From Plecoglossus altivelis (lineage: Eukaryota; Chordata; Actinopteri; Osmeriformes; Plecoglossidae), in assembly GCA_036571765.1 (NCBI GenBank), contig BROE01000024.1, positions 4,698,862 through 4,762,861 of the forward strand: DNA of 64,000 nucleotides. Reading direction: 5' to 3'. Numbering within the stretch: position 1 is the stretch's first letter; every line of letters begins with the position of its first letter. The notes under the pieces are model-generated. The model was given only the letters and a program-made list of their open reading frames with translations. It had not been told where the DNA came from and did not search any database. The position numbers and the translations under genes were made by a program. Shown here one piece after another: positions 50,314 through 63,388 of the stretch.

Positions 50314-53300
50314 CATTCAGCTTATGCTTATTATAAGGAGGCATCTTACTATTGCCAGTTGCCCTCCTCATGTCAGTGCTGCGATCCCTCTTCCTCCCTG
50401 TCAGGATTAAACACACAGCAGTGATAGCATCTGCACAGCAGGGATGATGGTACTAACACACATCTGCCATGCACTGCAGCCAATCTACCATGGCAACAAC
50501 TGGCCACTGGATAACAGAGGATGCTTTCAGACCATTTGGAAAGGTGCTGATGCTTATATGTTTGTTAACATTGCTAACAGTGTGCAGGAATCACAACCAC
50601 AAAGGAAGTGGATGAAGTATGAACTCAAAATGCTTTGGCTCTCATATGATATGTGCACACACATGCACAAGGACGTCCACACACATAGATGGTTTGAGTA
50701 GAAAATCCCCGGAGATCAGAGGACTGGAACATGGTTGGATCCTCAATAAATCCTCAACCGCTATATCTTAAATATTTATGTTTAAAGGCTCGAACACCCT
50801 GCTTCATCTCCAACACACATGAAAGTGTTGATTAAATTACTAAGGAGGAGAGCGATTCTGTGCACTTCGACTCCACTTCAAAAGACAGACAAGTAATAAA
50901 TCAGACTTCAGATGGCACAAAATAATGGACATTCGTTTTCGAGTTTTAAGAACAGTACTGTGTGGGTAACGCAAAGGAAAGGTTAATTGTCTGTCACAAA
51001 AACACATCAGCTACAGTATTCTACATGCATGTATAACTATCTAGCTCAACTGCAGACTGCAACTAAATTAAGTTCATTAAAACTTATTAAATAATTTTCA
51101 GGTCGGCACAAATCATTAAACGTTCCAAATTTCACTTACGTTTCCAGTGTTTAGTTTTAGTTTTTGATAGAATAACCTTAATTAGCAGATATGGATAATT
51201 GTACAACTGAAAAATATGTAACAAAACTAAGACCCATCTTTCTATTCATTAAACACTAGGTTTTGGGGAGTTTCACGTATATCCTACGCTGTTGTCAAAA
51301 AATATGGGTGTCTAAAGGCTGGAAGTAATAATTAAACATACAAGTAGACTTAAAGAACATTTTCTCCGACATTTGATCAGCACAGCTAACAGTCTCAACG
51401 GGATCGATGCATACAGTTCATGTATACAGTTCACAATGGAATAAATTTGTATGGAAACAAACATTATCAACAACTACCGCTCGGTCGGTTATGAAGTCGC
51501 GTTCCGGCTTGTGTGCTGAGTTATACTTACAACGTTGATTCCGACGTTTCCCCTTGTACATGGTCATTCTGTACGGGTCCAGTTTTGCACGAGTCGAGAT
51601 GCTCTTTTTAAAAAACAAGTCAATGCACGGGAATGTTCGACCTCCAGCGATCAAGCTAAATGACTACGAAATAAATCCCCTTTTCAAGGGAGAACTGAAA
51701 GCACTTCTTCAGTTGGGAGCATACCAAGAACAGCATTCAGAGAGGGGTGGATGACACAGATTTAAGGTGTCGAATTTGAAGACTGAGATCTTAATTCAGA
51801 ACGGCAAGACTTAGTGAAAACATGTACGATCCACGTTTTATATAAAGTATGTTTGCTATTTACCCATTTAGAAATAGAAGCAAACTTAAATAGAGTATCT
51901 AAGAGAGCTGTCCTATGGTTGGAGGCCTGAGTGTTTGTAGAATGCTTTCTAGGTTTTTTATACCAGGTCCCGTATATTGATCTTCCCATGTATTCAGCTA
52001 CATAACACTTGATGGCAAAACACACTATGTAGGTGGTTCAATATTGTATAGATGGTGTAAATTACATGTTGCTATTTTCCTGAGAGAACAGTACCGAAAA
52101 TGTCATCGTAATACACATTTCCATTGTGAACACAATGGTGGTTGTTGTGACACTGTTGATTTCAACTCATCTAGAGCTTGTATTGAAAGAGAAGGAGAAA
52201 CGACTGAGATAGAGGGCCACCATGGACCACTGAACCATTCACCAGTACTGCATGTTTATAAGACTGGGCCACTCAGTGCAAGGGCTATGCAAGCTATAAG
52301 CTCCAAAACATGACCAAACAACATCTCCATCATGTACCACTTTTGGATACACTTGAAGATCTGCATAATTGCAAAAGCAAATTGCGTTGCTAAGGAGACA
52401 AGGATGAAAAAGTAGGCGGTGTGCTGATATTGGCCAGTTCATTCTGTTATTTTACATTACCTCTATGTGGGCAGAATACTAACTGTTTCGGCCAAAGATG
52501 AATTGCACAGTGGGAATGAATACAAAAACCAATCGCATTGTATGGTAATAGCCATCCAATCAATATTTTTGAAACTTCAAAGCTTGGAAGACACATAGCC
52601 TTATTTATGCATTCATTTAGTTGAAGGCAAATGAATTCAGTAGGAACATTTACTTCTGCCGGTTTGCTAAAACATAAAGCCCAAATAGCTATGTTTCATA
52701 CTGTAAAATAATAGATTTGAATACAAATGTAGAATTTATCTAAAAAAAGTGGGATCTAAAACCATTTACAGACTAAGATTTTTTTTAAATTAATGTTCCT
52801 TAGATAAGACAAGGGTTAACTTGTAGACGAGTAAGTCTGTTATCAACTGAATGGTAATTATTGTCCTGCATTGCCATCTAGTGTGCAGACAAGAATATTG
52901 CATGTAACACATTTGATTTATTAAATCAAGTCTCAAGGACTGGCCTGTGACAAAATCTAAAGCTTTGCTCAAGGGTAAAGTATTTGTTGTATCAAAAACA
53001 TTTTGATTTATTGGAACAACAACATACAATAAATGTAGGTTGGTGACTCTGTCTTTGATAAACATTGATGACAGTTATCATGTGATGTTAGAACAAAACA
53101 CCTCCTACAACCATGTATCTGCATACATTTCTTGCAGTATTTGTAATTGTTTTGAAAATCAGTGATAAACATACTAAACAAATACTTGCAGTGTGAGCTT
53201 GCAGTGTGTGCTAACATGATAAACCATTTAAGAACAATCTATTTGCACTACTCATTTGCACATCGCACTATCTGCCAACTTTACATTCTGTATATAGTGT

Positions 53301-54765
53301 TAATCTATCTTAGTCTATTTTATTCTTAATTTTATTCATGCCTTTTATATATTTTTTATATATTTTAAGACTTTATCCATTACTTTATGTTGCACCTATG
53401 CTGAAGCAAGTTCCTACGTTTGTGAACTTCACTGACAATGGCAATAAACGGTTTCTGATTCTGATTCTGATTCTGATTCTGATTCTGAATCTGATTCTGA
53501 TGACTCTTTATTTTGAAATGTGGTTATACAGATTTAATCAGCTCCACAAGTATTGATTGCTATTGTTAAATAATGTGAGATTAAACTGTGCTACGCATTG
53601 GTCTGGTCTGTATGGTAAGAAATACCAGTGTCCAAAAGAAGGTTTCTCTGTGTTTAGCACTTATGTGCTCAGAGACTATACAGAACGTCATGTTCAGATG
53701 CACTTTAGCCTTGCTTCTCTCCCCCCAGTGGCAATGGATGGTTCTGTTGTTGGGATTTAAGGGCCATCCTTTCTATCTCTCTGAATAGCTCTCTCTTTCT
53801 CTTCCTCCCTCTTTGCACATGGGTCTCTCTATCCTTTTCTTTCCCTCTCTCTTTTTGCATCTGTTATACTCTCTCTATATATCTATCTTTATCTCCATCT
53901 CTGCATGTGCCTCTCAATGTTTTTCCCTCTGTATCATTCTCTCACATTTTTTTGTCTCTATTTCATTCTCTTTTTCTACGTCAGTCAGGGGTAACAGAGT
54001 GCAAAGAATCATATTAGGAAGTATCCAAATGTTGCTGATTGCTATGCAGACAGGCATTAGCAGCTGACTAATCTAACGTGGCTCAGACGCTATCACTCTC
54101 ACAGTCACTCATCCAGCCAGCAGATAATAAAAACCACACAGGCCAGCGGGGGAGAGAAAAAACCTGCCACACAACAGCACATCTCCCAAGATGAATACCA
54201 CTCACACCGCGGAACACATAGAAATACTGAACAAGACAAATCGTTTGTCATCTTTTTTTTACTTCATCTTTTATTTCCTTTTTGGACATTTCCTTTTCTT
54301 CTTTTTAATACATGCCTTCACACTTCACTTCCTCCACTCTTTCACAGCTTCTAATTGAGCCACAGAAGAATCCCTCAGTAAGATAATGCTATTATTCTCC
54401 GACACGATGGTGGAAAGTCAATTGTCAGTGTCTTGACAGATAGTCTGTGATCAATACAGCATGGATGATGGATAGCAAAGGATACACAAGAGCTTCATGA
54501 AGACTGGCAGCTTTAGCCGTTCTGTCGAGGACTGAATTCACAAGGGTATGTTTCAGAGGGGAGAGAGGCGAAGAGGGAGGATAGATGTATTGTCAGTGAG
54601 ACACTGTTGGAGCCGTTTCTGAGGCCCTCATTAACTGTGAGTAACAACTCAGGGTGCAGTGGAGGGCCACGTTGTCTGTCTACTGAACGCTTGATGATGC
54701 CCTGTATGAGTCATGAGGCTGTTTGCCTGCCAGCCAACCTGTCTCCTTACCTGCCTGCTAACCCG

Positions 54766-54834
<69 letters not shown>

Positions 54835-56008
54835 GCTCTATCTCTCTATATCTCTCTCTCGCTCTCTCTCTGTCTCTCTGTCCCTCACACACACACACAC
54901 TCCACAGAACACATTGACACTTTCTACAAAGTACAAGTCAAAAAGTTGATGGCTTACAGGCACAGTGAAAATACCAGTGCGCATTATGTGTGTCAAATCC
55001 TGTTAGAAATACAGCCATTGCTTTAATCCTCAGCAATACCTGTAAGTGGATTAAGTACCAGCCATGCTACCTTCTCAGAATTTCATCCTCTTAAAGAGAA
55101 AATCGTGGCGAAAAAACATTTGACTTTTTTATTTCAATTAACTTAAGGGCTGTGTAAGAAGATTATTAATACTTCATTGATTATATACTGTATAATCTAA
55201 ATCTCTGTGTGGCTTAATATTGAAAACTTTTAAAACTGATACATCATAAAGATGCAATAGGTTGAAACATGCATACTCCATGGCCATTACCATGTGTAGG
55301 CATTTCTCATACTTCCACTGTAGCATTGACCAAGGTTTGCCACAGTGTGGCGCTCTATGACCACAAAGTACTGAGCCACATCCTGCACCCAGTCTTGGTC
55401 ACGTCATGCCTGTTCATAAGGCTTCCTTAAACATGTACAAGGCCTGACTGACAACGATTTTACCATCATTTTGAAGTTAATTGATATTTGATTAATTTCC
55501 TCTTCCGTTATAACTAGGTCTGATCATCTGAGCTCGGACCCAAATCTCATTTGACATCAGTGCTCCTCTCCTCTCAAATTAAAGTCAGCTCATCTCCTCC
55601 AGGAAGATGAGGTCCATAAATACAGACACGACCCATTAATAATGCTGTCACACAGGTAGGCCCTGCAGAGATGGCACGCTCTGCTGAACACACGCACACA
55701 TTCCTGTGGACTTAAATAACCTATCCTTTCTTATTTATTTTTATTTTTTATGTATTTCCCTGCATCGACCCGGTGGACTTGCATGGTAGCAGTGGCCCAC
55801 TTTAGAAGACGACCTCATTCTCTGAGGAACATTGGAGCTCTGTGTGTTTTACCTTACCCCGGTTAGCCTGCTACACCTAAAGAGTTTGAGACAACAAAAT
55901 ATATCTTGGTAAAAACATGCTGTTGTGACACAGTGGTGCTCGTTAAGGCCTTCCTCATTTACCAATCGTGCCTTACACACACACACACATGCATACACAC
56001 ACGCATAC

Positions 56009-56049
<41 letters not shown>

Positions 56050-59033
56050 AGTAATCAGTGGGCTTACACCAAGGTCACAATGCTGGATCTGTCATGCATG
56101 AGGGCTCCTTGCTGTTCCTGGCCTGCGTGGGATAACATCAGTTTCCACAAGCGATATGAAGGGCTTCATGAAGAACTTTGCTGAAAAGCATTCATGGAAG
56201 TCAACTCCTGGGCCGACATGGGGGCTTAGAGACCAAGGACTTAAAGCTTGTTATTTACGGGGACATGTTTATTGTGACCTTTAGAGGTCGGACGAGCCAA
56301 GGGCTGACATGTTTCTCCAGATGTGAGTCAGACTTTATAGACCAGCTTGTGACTCTGCAATGATTCACACCCCTTTAGCTTAGCTTGTAATTGTTTGTGT
56401 GTGCGCGAGAGTAAACTGACAGAAATAGAACGAGAGCGAAAGAGGGAGAGAGAGCAAGGGGAAGAGAGATGGGGGGGGGGTAGAGAAATGGAGAGAGAGG
56501 GGGGGAAGGAGAAAGAGAGAGAAAGGGAGGAGGACATTAGAGAGGGAGGGTGAGAAAGAGAGAGAAAGAGGAGGAGGAGAGAGATAGTGAAAAAGGGTAT
56601 TTGCAGCGGTATTAGAGAAAGGGTAGACGGCAGAGAGCACGAGGATGCTTAGAGGCCAGGCAGCCAGCCTTAGAGGCTGTTTACACTGTACATAAAATAT
56701 CCTTCAAATTCCTTCTTTCAAGGGTGCTCTAGAGATGTATTCTTAATTTGTCCTGGAACCACATTTCCGTCACAGTCCTTTAACTGTAGGAAAAAAGACC
56801 CCCAAGGATCACAATAATTAGCACTGCATGTTTAATCAGCAATCATGAATCACACAGCAAAAAAACCCTGTAACCTTTAGAGCACCAACTTCCACTTTCT
56901 CTTCGCTATGTGGAAGAGACTGACTTTCCTCTCAGACCCAACCAGTCGATGATTATGGCATGAGTAAGGAGCCAGACATGGTGAGCTGATCAATGGGAAT
57001 GGATTGTAAAAAGGGCAGCTATTGCTTTCCAGAGGTCCATGTCAGGTCCATAAAGGTCTGTCTATTCTGGTGTAAGAGGATGCTCTGTTAAAGGTCACGC
57101 ACCACCCGTCTCTCTGCTGCCCCATCATAACACACACTAGTATGGTACACATGAACCTCGTTGATTCTGTGCCACCTCTGTCAAGCTTCACTCTGGGGAT
57201 GTTCAGCAGCCTGACCAATCCTGTCCTCCTTGACCTAACGCTCGTACGCACGCACAGGCACACACACCAATTCACTTCCACACCCAAGCACACATGCAGA
57301 AATACACACACCTCTGCTGTATGGCAGGAGTGTAGCATGGGTCAAGTGAGATGGATTACTGCATGCATATTGGCAGGGGAAGCTAAGCTAATTCTGTGAT
57401 TAGAAAGTGAGTTCGGGAGGCAGGAAAATGCTGAGCTATGAATCAGAGTCACAGCACTGTGGTGGATTCTGCCAAGTGGAATGTGTGTGCCTCTGTGTGT
57501 GTGCCTGCACGTGTGCCTGTGTCTATTCTCGCACAAAGCCTACGTTCCTGTTTTCTTGAGGATAGCTAGATCCTGTACAGTGATTGTATACGACATGATT
57601 ATGATTATGTAGAGTTTCTAAATATGTGTCTCACTGCTCCACGTCTCTCTTTCTGCCTCTCAGAGTGTGATTAATGAGAGAGCAGACAGACAGCCAGGGT
57701 GCATTCTAATCACCCACAAGGACGAGTGACACTGTAGAGAGTGAGAGTTAGAACAGGTGAAAGAAAGAGTGAGTGAGTGAGTGAGTGTGAGGGAGTGAGT
57801 AAAAGAGAGCGACTACATTTTGACAGTATGATCATTTCAGTGAGGTGACTTCACTCTTAATAAAATCCTATTTTTCCAAAAAGAGCAAAGAACAGAAAAT
57901 TGCAACTCTTCTTTCATGTCGGGCCTCCGTCCCTCTTCCACTGAATAACCCATCCACACACAGACACACACACATGCATACACATACACGCAATGCACGC
58001 ACCTACACATCCATATGTATATACGTACACATACAAATACACACACAAGTACACACACCACACCGACACACACATACACACATACAAAGATTCAGATCTA
58101 AAGGCTGTGGGGTAGAAGACACACAGCGAGAGAGAGCCATGTGGGCTTTGGCCAGGCAAGACTGTGTCCAGTGGATCAGGACGATCTGCTTTTCTATTTC
58201 CATCCTACAACCCCTCAAGGTTTCTCTGTCAGGGGTGCGCCATGCATTTGAACAAGGTGCGTAGAACAAGGTTTCTTTAAAGAGAACATTTAGAGTAATA
58301 TTGGAATACGTCCAGTTTTTTTTGCATCCCCTGTTAGACAATAGATCGTGTTTGTGCACCAGACTGAGGAGGACAGCCAGTGCAGGAGAATGCGACCTAG
58401 TAAGAGAGAAGAATGAACTCAGACAGCATGAGAGGGCGAAAGACAGAGCCAGACAGACAGAAGCAGGGGGCTTAGGAACATGATCTCAATCCTACTTTAC
58501 TGTAACTCCCTACTGCCCCCTTCCTTTGCCATCTCTCTCTGTCTTTCTCCCCCCCCCCCCCCCCGTCTATCTTTCTGTCTTCTCTCCACTCTCTTTCCTC
58601 TCCTCAGTTATTACTCTTCGTGATGTTACATGTACTTACCATGCAGCATGGTGGCCCGAAATGACGATTGATCGCAGCGCTGCTGCCTCTGTAAGCCGCT
58701 TAGGATGGATTTTGCATCTAAATCACTTTGTTATTTTTTGTGTCTATCTCTTGCCAATGCCATTTGGAGACACTATGATTGGTGATCCATCACACATTAT
58801 CCTCCAGCATAGTCATTAATAGTAGAATGCAGTAAGGCAGACCTGCAGTATTCCAGGTGGGATAGAAACTCACATCCCACATGGCTAAGGAGGGGGATTA
58901 GACAACATGCCTGAAATCTGCACGTCTGTCTGGAGATTCTAGAGCCCTCCGTCTCTTTGTTTGTCGCTCTATTTCCCCTCCTCTCTCTCTGTCTATCTTT
59001 GTGTGTCTCTCTCCCCCCCTCTCTCTCTCTCTC

Positions 59034-59084
<51 letters not shown>

Positions 59085-60729
59085 TCTTTTTCTTCCTCTC
59101 CTCTGGTTATTTCCCCAGCCTGCAGCTGTAGCTGAAGTCCCAGGTACCTGGTGGACTCTCTAACAGTGTGATATGTTACCCTATCACTGAGTTTTCATCT
59201 CAACCCTGGTGACTATCTACCACCCCTGGGCACACACACAAACTCCAGACAGCGAGCCGAACTAAGGCACAGGAAGAACAAACACATGTCCACCTTGCTG
59301 CTGAACATTCACCAACCAACCTAAACCACGGAGACTTCCTAAAACAAGAAAGTCCAAAAGCATCGAGTCGAACGTTGTTTGTTATAGCGGTCTTTGGAGT
59401 GCGATTGGTTTTGTGAGCTTGTTCTGCTGCCTTCCAGGCCTTTGTCCTCAGAAGACATCATAACTAGCATTTCGTTATTGCTTTACGTGACATTTCAATG
59501 CAGCAGACCTGAAGCTTGTTTCACACATGCTTTCAGGCTGGGCTTTGAGCTACCAAAAAATAGGGCGTCTAACATCCAGAGGCTTGCTAATTCCCCTCCA
59601 TATTTCCAGGAGTAGCTCTCACTGAGCACATGGATTTGGACACTGCTTCTTGACAGCACAGGCAGAGTGCATGCTGGGAGGGAGGGCAGGGCGTCTGACA
59701 CCCTGACAGCTCCTGCTCCTGGTGGAGAGTGGGGTGAGGTGAGCTGTCCATTCACATGATGCATACTACTGTACTGGCACAAATGCCAACTGTCGTCATG
59801 GGTAACAGCGGAACACGTCTCCACTTGTTTAAGAGCCGGAGGAAGGGGAAAGCGTTTAACGGCACGAGAGGAAAACGGCAAACTACCACAGAACGAAACA
59901 GACATGTGTCATCACCCCTCACGCCAGGCTGAGCCAAGAGAACCCAGAGGGTAGAGACCTGAACTGGAGCTGAGACAACCTTGTGTATACGTTTGCAAAT
60001 GGACAAATAAAAATGTTTAAAACTTGGCAATTGATGCAGAGACAGGCAACGCACAGTATATTGTGCCATGACACGGCTGTAAAAGTGACTCAAAAGTTGA
60101 ATTATCCACTAAATAATTGATTCTAGAGGGAGTCATTCTTGCTAGGTCACAAGGCACCCACTGGGACACACAATGTGAGTTCCGCTGGAGGACAGGTAGA
60201 TTGAGTACGAGAACTGCAATTTAAAAAATATTCTGCATCAACCTTAGCAACAGACAAAGACGGATTCTTCTGAAACAGACTTTTCAATACGTCTAAACTT
60301 TCCCAAGATGATGATATATACGCTTGCATTTGAATAGGCACTGACCTCTATTAGACCTTCGAAATCTGAAACGTACAAAAAGTTCTTTAAGAACACATAT
60401 TGTTTAACCATGTGAAACCATTGTTAGTGTGTACTATACGTGCATTCCACAGATCCAGCATAATTACATTGAGCATGTGGTCTCCTGTGAGCTTAATGTT
60501 CTCTGTTTCTAACTCCAGGTTCTGAGGAGCATGTGATGCTTCTGATCCTCAGTGCTAAACATTGTTATGGATTCATGAGCTGGGCCAAAACTTAGGCCGG
60601 AATCTTAAATCCGATCTTATAATCCCCTTATGTATATTTGATAGGGCGATAGAGCAGGATCCAGTTCTGAGTGCGTCTTGTTTTCTATTTGTGTTCTCAG
60701 TTGTCGACCTTGTCTTCCCACGCACGCAC

Positions 60730-60779
<50 letters not shown>

Positions 60780-63370
60780 CCTCATGGACACAATGCTTCT
60801 GCTAGGCCACAGGAGCACAAAGGCCAGTTGATTTGATCACAATGTAATTTAGTGATGCAACTGGCCTTGATAGAGACGATACAGTGAGGCATTGCATGGA
60901 TAACTCACTGCGCAGTTTAATATGAACAGCCCTCATATGCCTCGATAGCGAACTATGTCACTTGGTTCAAAGCTGCTTGAACCTTTTACCCAATCAACAA
61001 CCGCATGTAGCACTGGAATCTTCATCCTAAAGTAAACGAGTAGGAGGCGATCGCAGTCCACAGTAATGAGTTCAGAGAACAGGCTGTCTCTGGCGTGCCA
61101 CAGTCCTGCTGGGAGGGAAGCGTAACACAGCTCACATAACAATGCACCGCAATCCAGAACCACGTTAATAAAGCATGGCAGTCCGGCAGGACGCACAAGA
61201 GGGTGTCATTAATTGCCAATCAAGGATGCATTTTCCACTATTATGCAGCCTCAGGATTTGTAGATTGAGCAATCATGATTGCAGAATTGCCTTCTAACCA
61301 AGCTGAGATGAAATGACCTTTGCTGTGATGAAAATCCTTGGCATTCCACAGTAGCTGTCATCCATGCACATGAAATCTAGGCAAGAAGAGTGTCTGCTCT
61401 GTATAACCACACTAATATACAATTGTATATGGTAGTGTACACCTACCATTACTAGATAGTATAATATCAATGTGTACTGTACAGTACCAATTAGTCATAG
61501 TTTTTCTGAGTGAACACCTTCATTCACAGAGTTTTATAAATAAGTACAACTCATAGACATGGTTAATAATAAGTCATCTGACATTGTTTTTATCCCTTGG
61601 CAAATGGAAAATATAGGTTTTACAGGACATGTATATTTATCTCTTTGATTTGAGAGATGTTGTTGGACATTGATGAAGGACATGGAAAACACCTACAGTG
61701 TAAATTGCTCAAACCTTTCGTCAATGTCTTGGCGTATTGAGACTCATATGTGCATGGTGGTAATATCTGAAATCATGTTTGGATTCCATTGGGCTATTTC
61801 CTGCTATTTCAAGAAACCAAACACCAAAGTTTATTACTAAAGAGAACAGAAAGGAAGATGTGAAGCAATATATTAGTCAGCAGTAGAGGGAGGGTCCATC
61901 ATCAGTCATGGAATCCATCAAACACCTGCTGGTTTCTGCTCAGAGATTATGTAAGAGGTCTGGGATGCCTCTCTCTCTACCTCGCTCACTCCCTCTCCCT
62001 CTCTTTCTCACTCCCATTGCTATTACCTGCTTCATCGTTATCTGAATACGTTCCTTTCTGGTTTTCTCTCTGTCATAACACAACATGTCCAACTGTCTGT
62101 AAGGATGATGTTTTCAGAAAAACCGACAGTCTTTCAGTGTTTTCCCCTTTCCAAGCACACAGGAACAACAATCTGTATTTACATTTAGCAACCTGCACAC
62201 GATGACTGCGTGACATTTGTTCATGTAAGTAGATTTTTTTCCCCACATACAATTAAACAAAAAAGATATATATTGAAGATAAGGTTAATTATAAAAATGG
62301 CTTGACCCTCCTTTTCAAAGCTTCATTCTCAAAAGGTTAGCAATGACACCTAGCTTTGCAGAGCGTCTGCGGTTCACCTCCAAGTGTCCTACGGCAGAAA
62401 CTACTACAGAGACATTCCAGCATCCCAGAGACCACATGACTGCTTCACTTAGCCCGGACAACTACAGACACCAGACGGTCAAATGTAAACAGCGGCTAAC
62501 TAAAAAGTTGCTAATTGAACTTCAGAGACCAGAATTGAAAACGTGTTGAGGTTGAACCTGAGGAAGTCTCAACAGTACACGTCGACACTTCAGATTCATC
62601 TTCACACTCTCATGCATAATCCAACTCTTCATAAGTAGTTGTTTTTGCCCAAACACTTTTGCTTAAAGACCCTGATGGTACTTTGACATTCTTTTCTAAG
62701 TGACTGTCTAGCAACCTCCCAAACCACTCACATATGGCGAGGCTCCTGTTAATGGATTCAGTATCTAGGGCCTATTTTGTAGCATGACACACATAGACAC
62801 TTAAGCAACTTAGTGCCATGGGAATATCTAAACAAGACTGAGAGATGCCTGAGGCACTACCTGCCCCCACGAGGGACAATCCTCTTCCCTGACTTAATGC
62901 AGGCTACAATTAAACATATACGCAAGATGCAGAAATAGTTTTCGGCGAGGGTTAGTGTAGATTCTTTATGGGGCTGTGTGGTACATCTTGCCTTTTAGTT
63001 GGATGAACATTTCCAGTTCTTAAGTACATAGATACCAAATAAACAACAACAACAACAAGAAGAGTTTACAAGTCAGACGCCCCCAAGGAGATATAAACCA
63101 AAAGGATGACTCACCGAGAGGTTGTCCGGCGATGATGCGGGCGTTCTCCCCTGCCACGGCGGCGCGAGCGTTCCTCTCGCTCATGTACTGGACGAAAGCG
63201 TAACCCTTGTGAACGGAGCAACCCACTATCTTGCCGTACTTGGCAAAGATGACTTCTATGTCGGTCTTCTTGACAATGGCTGTGTTGAGATTGCCGATGA
63301 AGACTCGGGAGTTGAGGGAGCGGGGGTCATTCTTGTTGGTCACGTTGCTGGTCTGAGTCTTACCAGTCAT
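36065..63370 (-). CDS. ralyl: RALYL, RALY-like RNA-binding protein (hnRNP C family), 7 coding exons, 294 aa
   Basis: Nuclear RNA-binding protein of the hnRNP C/RALY family, thought to bind pre-mRNA. Joining 63115-63370, 42356-42431, 41749-41796, 40894-41081, 37907-38020, 37326-37495 and 36065-36097 keeps frame throughout and gives 294 residues, close to mammalian RALYL (about 290). In order: N-terminus MTGKTQTSNVTNKNDPRS; one RRM (about 20-90) with RNP2 VFIGNL (23-28) and RNP1 KGYAFVQY (55-62); DINMAGEPKPYRP; the tyrosine-rich FDYDYYRDDFYSRLFDYHGR; a basic region with two long serine runs; a leucine-zipper-like coiled coil (about 190-225, LTQIKMKIDSLLGRLEKIEKQQ); and an acidic tail with EMTDGGEDDYDEEGGH. 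The coiled coil and tail favour RALYL over RALY or HNRNPC. Intron 1 of the coding region spans 20.7 kb. Noncoding 5' exons must lie beyond 63,388, probably outside the window. Confidence 0.94.
37047..37098. repeat. (GT)n microsatellite, interrupted
   Basis: GT repeat with GC, GA and AT interruptions, in the intron between ralyl exons 7 and 6. Confidence 0.93.
37326..37495 (-). CDS. ralyl: ralyl exon 6 (acidic tail)
   Basis: 170 nt after acceptor TTTGCTGTCCAG. Encodes ETQRKYEDNCDSLNEESVSE and a Glu/Asp-rich segment ending EMTDGGEDDYDEEGGHHL. The proposed donor GTACAG is weak but leaves phase 0, as the next exon needs. Reading through it would add about 50 unrelated residues. Confidence 0.88.
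37907..38020 (-). CDS. ralyl: ralyl exon 5 (coiled coil)
   Basis: 114 nt. The acceptor is either TTTGTCTCAGCAG (used here, giving KLKSDQLQ as in the family) or the CAG three bases earlier, which would give KPVKSDQLQ. Encodes the heptad-patterned oligomerisation helix LQTIKRELTQIKMKIDSLL and GRLEKIEKQQRAET. Donor GTGAGA. Confidence 0.93.
39124..39157. repeat. (GT)n followed by poly(G)
   Basis: Thirteen GT units run directly into about nine G, within the 2.9-kb ralyl intron. Confidence 0.95.
40894..41081 (-). CDS. ralyl: ralyl exon 4 (basic and polyserine region)
   Basis: 188 nt, acceptor TCCTTCCAG, strong donor GTAAGT. Encodes LFDYHGRIAPPPRAVIPLK, a basic stretch (RSRILAPSTRRVKTSFPVK), then two runs of eight serines separated by RPPT. 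The runs come from TCC/TCT codons, read as AGG repeats on the plus strand at about 40,903-40,970. Confidence 0.92.
41749..41796 (-). CDS. ralyl: ralyl exon 3 (tyrosine-rich microexon)
   Basis: 48 nt between acceptor TTTTTCACAG and donor GTACGA. Encodes SGYEFDYDYYRDDFYSR with its edge codons split over the junctions. The motif is a family hallmark. Confidence 0.92.
42356..42431 (-). CDS. ralyl: ralyl exon 2 (DINMAGEPKPYRP)
   Basis: 76 nt after acceptor GTTTTCAG. Encodes DINMAGEPKPYRPKAGSK then RPLSAVY, the linker that follows the RRM in all hnRNP C-like proteins. The donor is the weak GTTGGC. Confidence 0.93.
43490..43668. repeat. Purine-rich GAGAG tract
   Basis: About 180 bases rich in AGAGAG and GAGGAG on the plus strand within ralyl intron 1, degenerate rather than a clean array. 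Confidence 0.8.
45820..45985. repeat. Compound microsatellite: (CT)n, CGCGTGTGCG spacer, (CA)n
   Basis: Ten-base CTCCTTCTCT-type units, then CCCCCT repeats, then alternating CGCGTGTGCGCACGCGCACA, then about 20 CA units. The middle and right parts are strictly alternating purine-pyrimidine. Confidence 0.95.
50281..50309. repeat. (CA)n microsatellite
   Basis: About 14 CA units in ralyl intron 1. Confidence 0.95.
53235..53503 (+). mobile_element. LINE-like 3' end with hexamer tail
   Basis: An AT-rich stretch with TTTGCACATCGCACTATCTG and TTTATGTTGCACCTATGCTG, then GACAATGGCAATAAACGG and a (GATTCT)n tail from about 53,454 to 53,503. A unique 3' end followed by a short tandem tail is typical of non-LTR retrotransposons, and this wording is recalled from many teleost copies. 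It is 5'-truncated and non-coding, inside ralyl intron 1, antisense to the gene. Confidence 0.6.
54770..54905. repeat. (CT)n microsatellite with adjoining (CA)n
   Basis: About 105 bases of CT with occasional TT, GC and TA interruptions, then a short CA run at about 54,887-54,900. Confidence 0.95.
55976..56049. repeat. (CA)n compound microsatellite with CGCGCG core
   Basis: CA units interrupted by CATGCATA and a GCGCGCGC stretch, then about 11 clean CA units. Confidence 0.95.
56415..56605. repeat. Purine tract (GA-rich), about 190 bases
   Basis: Almost uninterrupted purines on the plus strand (GAGAGAGAGG, GGGGGGGGGG, GAAAGAGAGA) in ralyl intron 1. Confidence 0.9.
57955..58086. repeat. Degenerate (CA)n tract
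   Basis: About 130 bases of ACACAC with ATACAC and GCACGC variants, an old decayed microsatellite. Confidence 0.9.
58550..58564. repeat. Poly(C) run in a pyrimidine tract
   Basis: About 15 C in a longer CTCTCT-rich neighbourhood (58,530-58,610). Confidence 0.9.
59010..59100. repeat. (CT)n microsatellite
   Basis: CT tract of about 70 bases with a CCCCCC and a CTTT interruption, ending in TTCTTCTTTT. Confidence 0.95.
60722..60776. repeat. (CA)n microsatellite
   Basis: About 27 units, with CG interruptions at its left end. Confidence 0.95.
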
Positions 63371-63388
63371 TGTCGTCCGGTTGCCCTC
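63115..63388 (-). CDS. ralyl: ralyl exon with start codon and RRM
   Basis: Acceptor TGTCCCAG before 63,388, then 18 nt of 5' UTR, ATG at 63,368-63,370 in a good context (ACAATGA), and 85 codons covering the RRM, ending GENARIIAGQPL plus one base. Donor GTGAGT. Since an acceptor precedes the 5' UTR, at least one noncoding exon lies upstream. Confidence 0.95.

Larger units (their letters stand above)
42432..63114 (-). other. ralyl: Large ralyl intron between the RRM exon and exon 2
   Basis: 20,683 bases with donor GTGAGT and acceptor TTTTCAG. It contains most of the window's microsatellites, the LINE-like tail and unrecognised ORFs up to about 160 codons, none with splice or homology support. 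Long introns at this point fit the large size of RALYL genes in other vertebrates. Confidence 0.8.
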
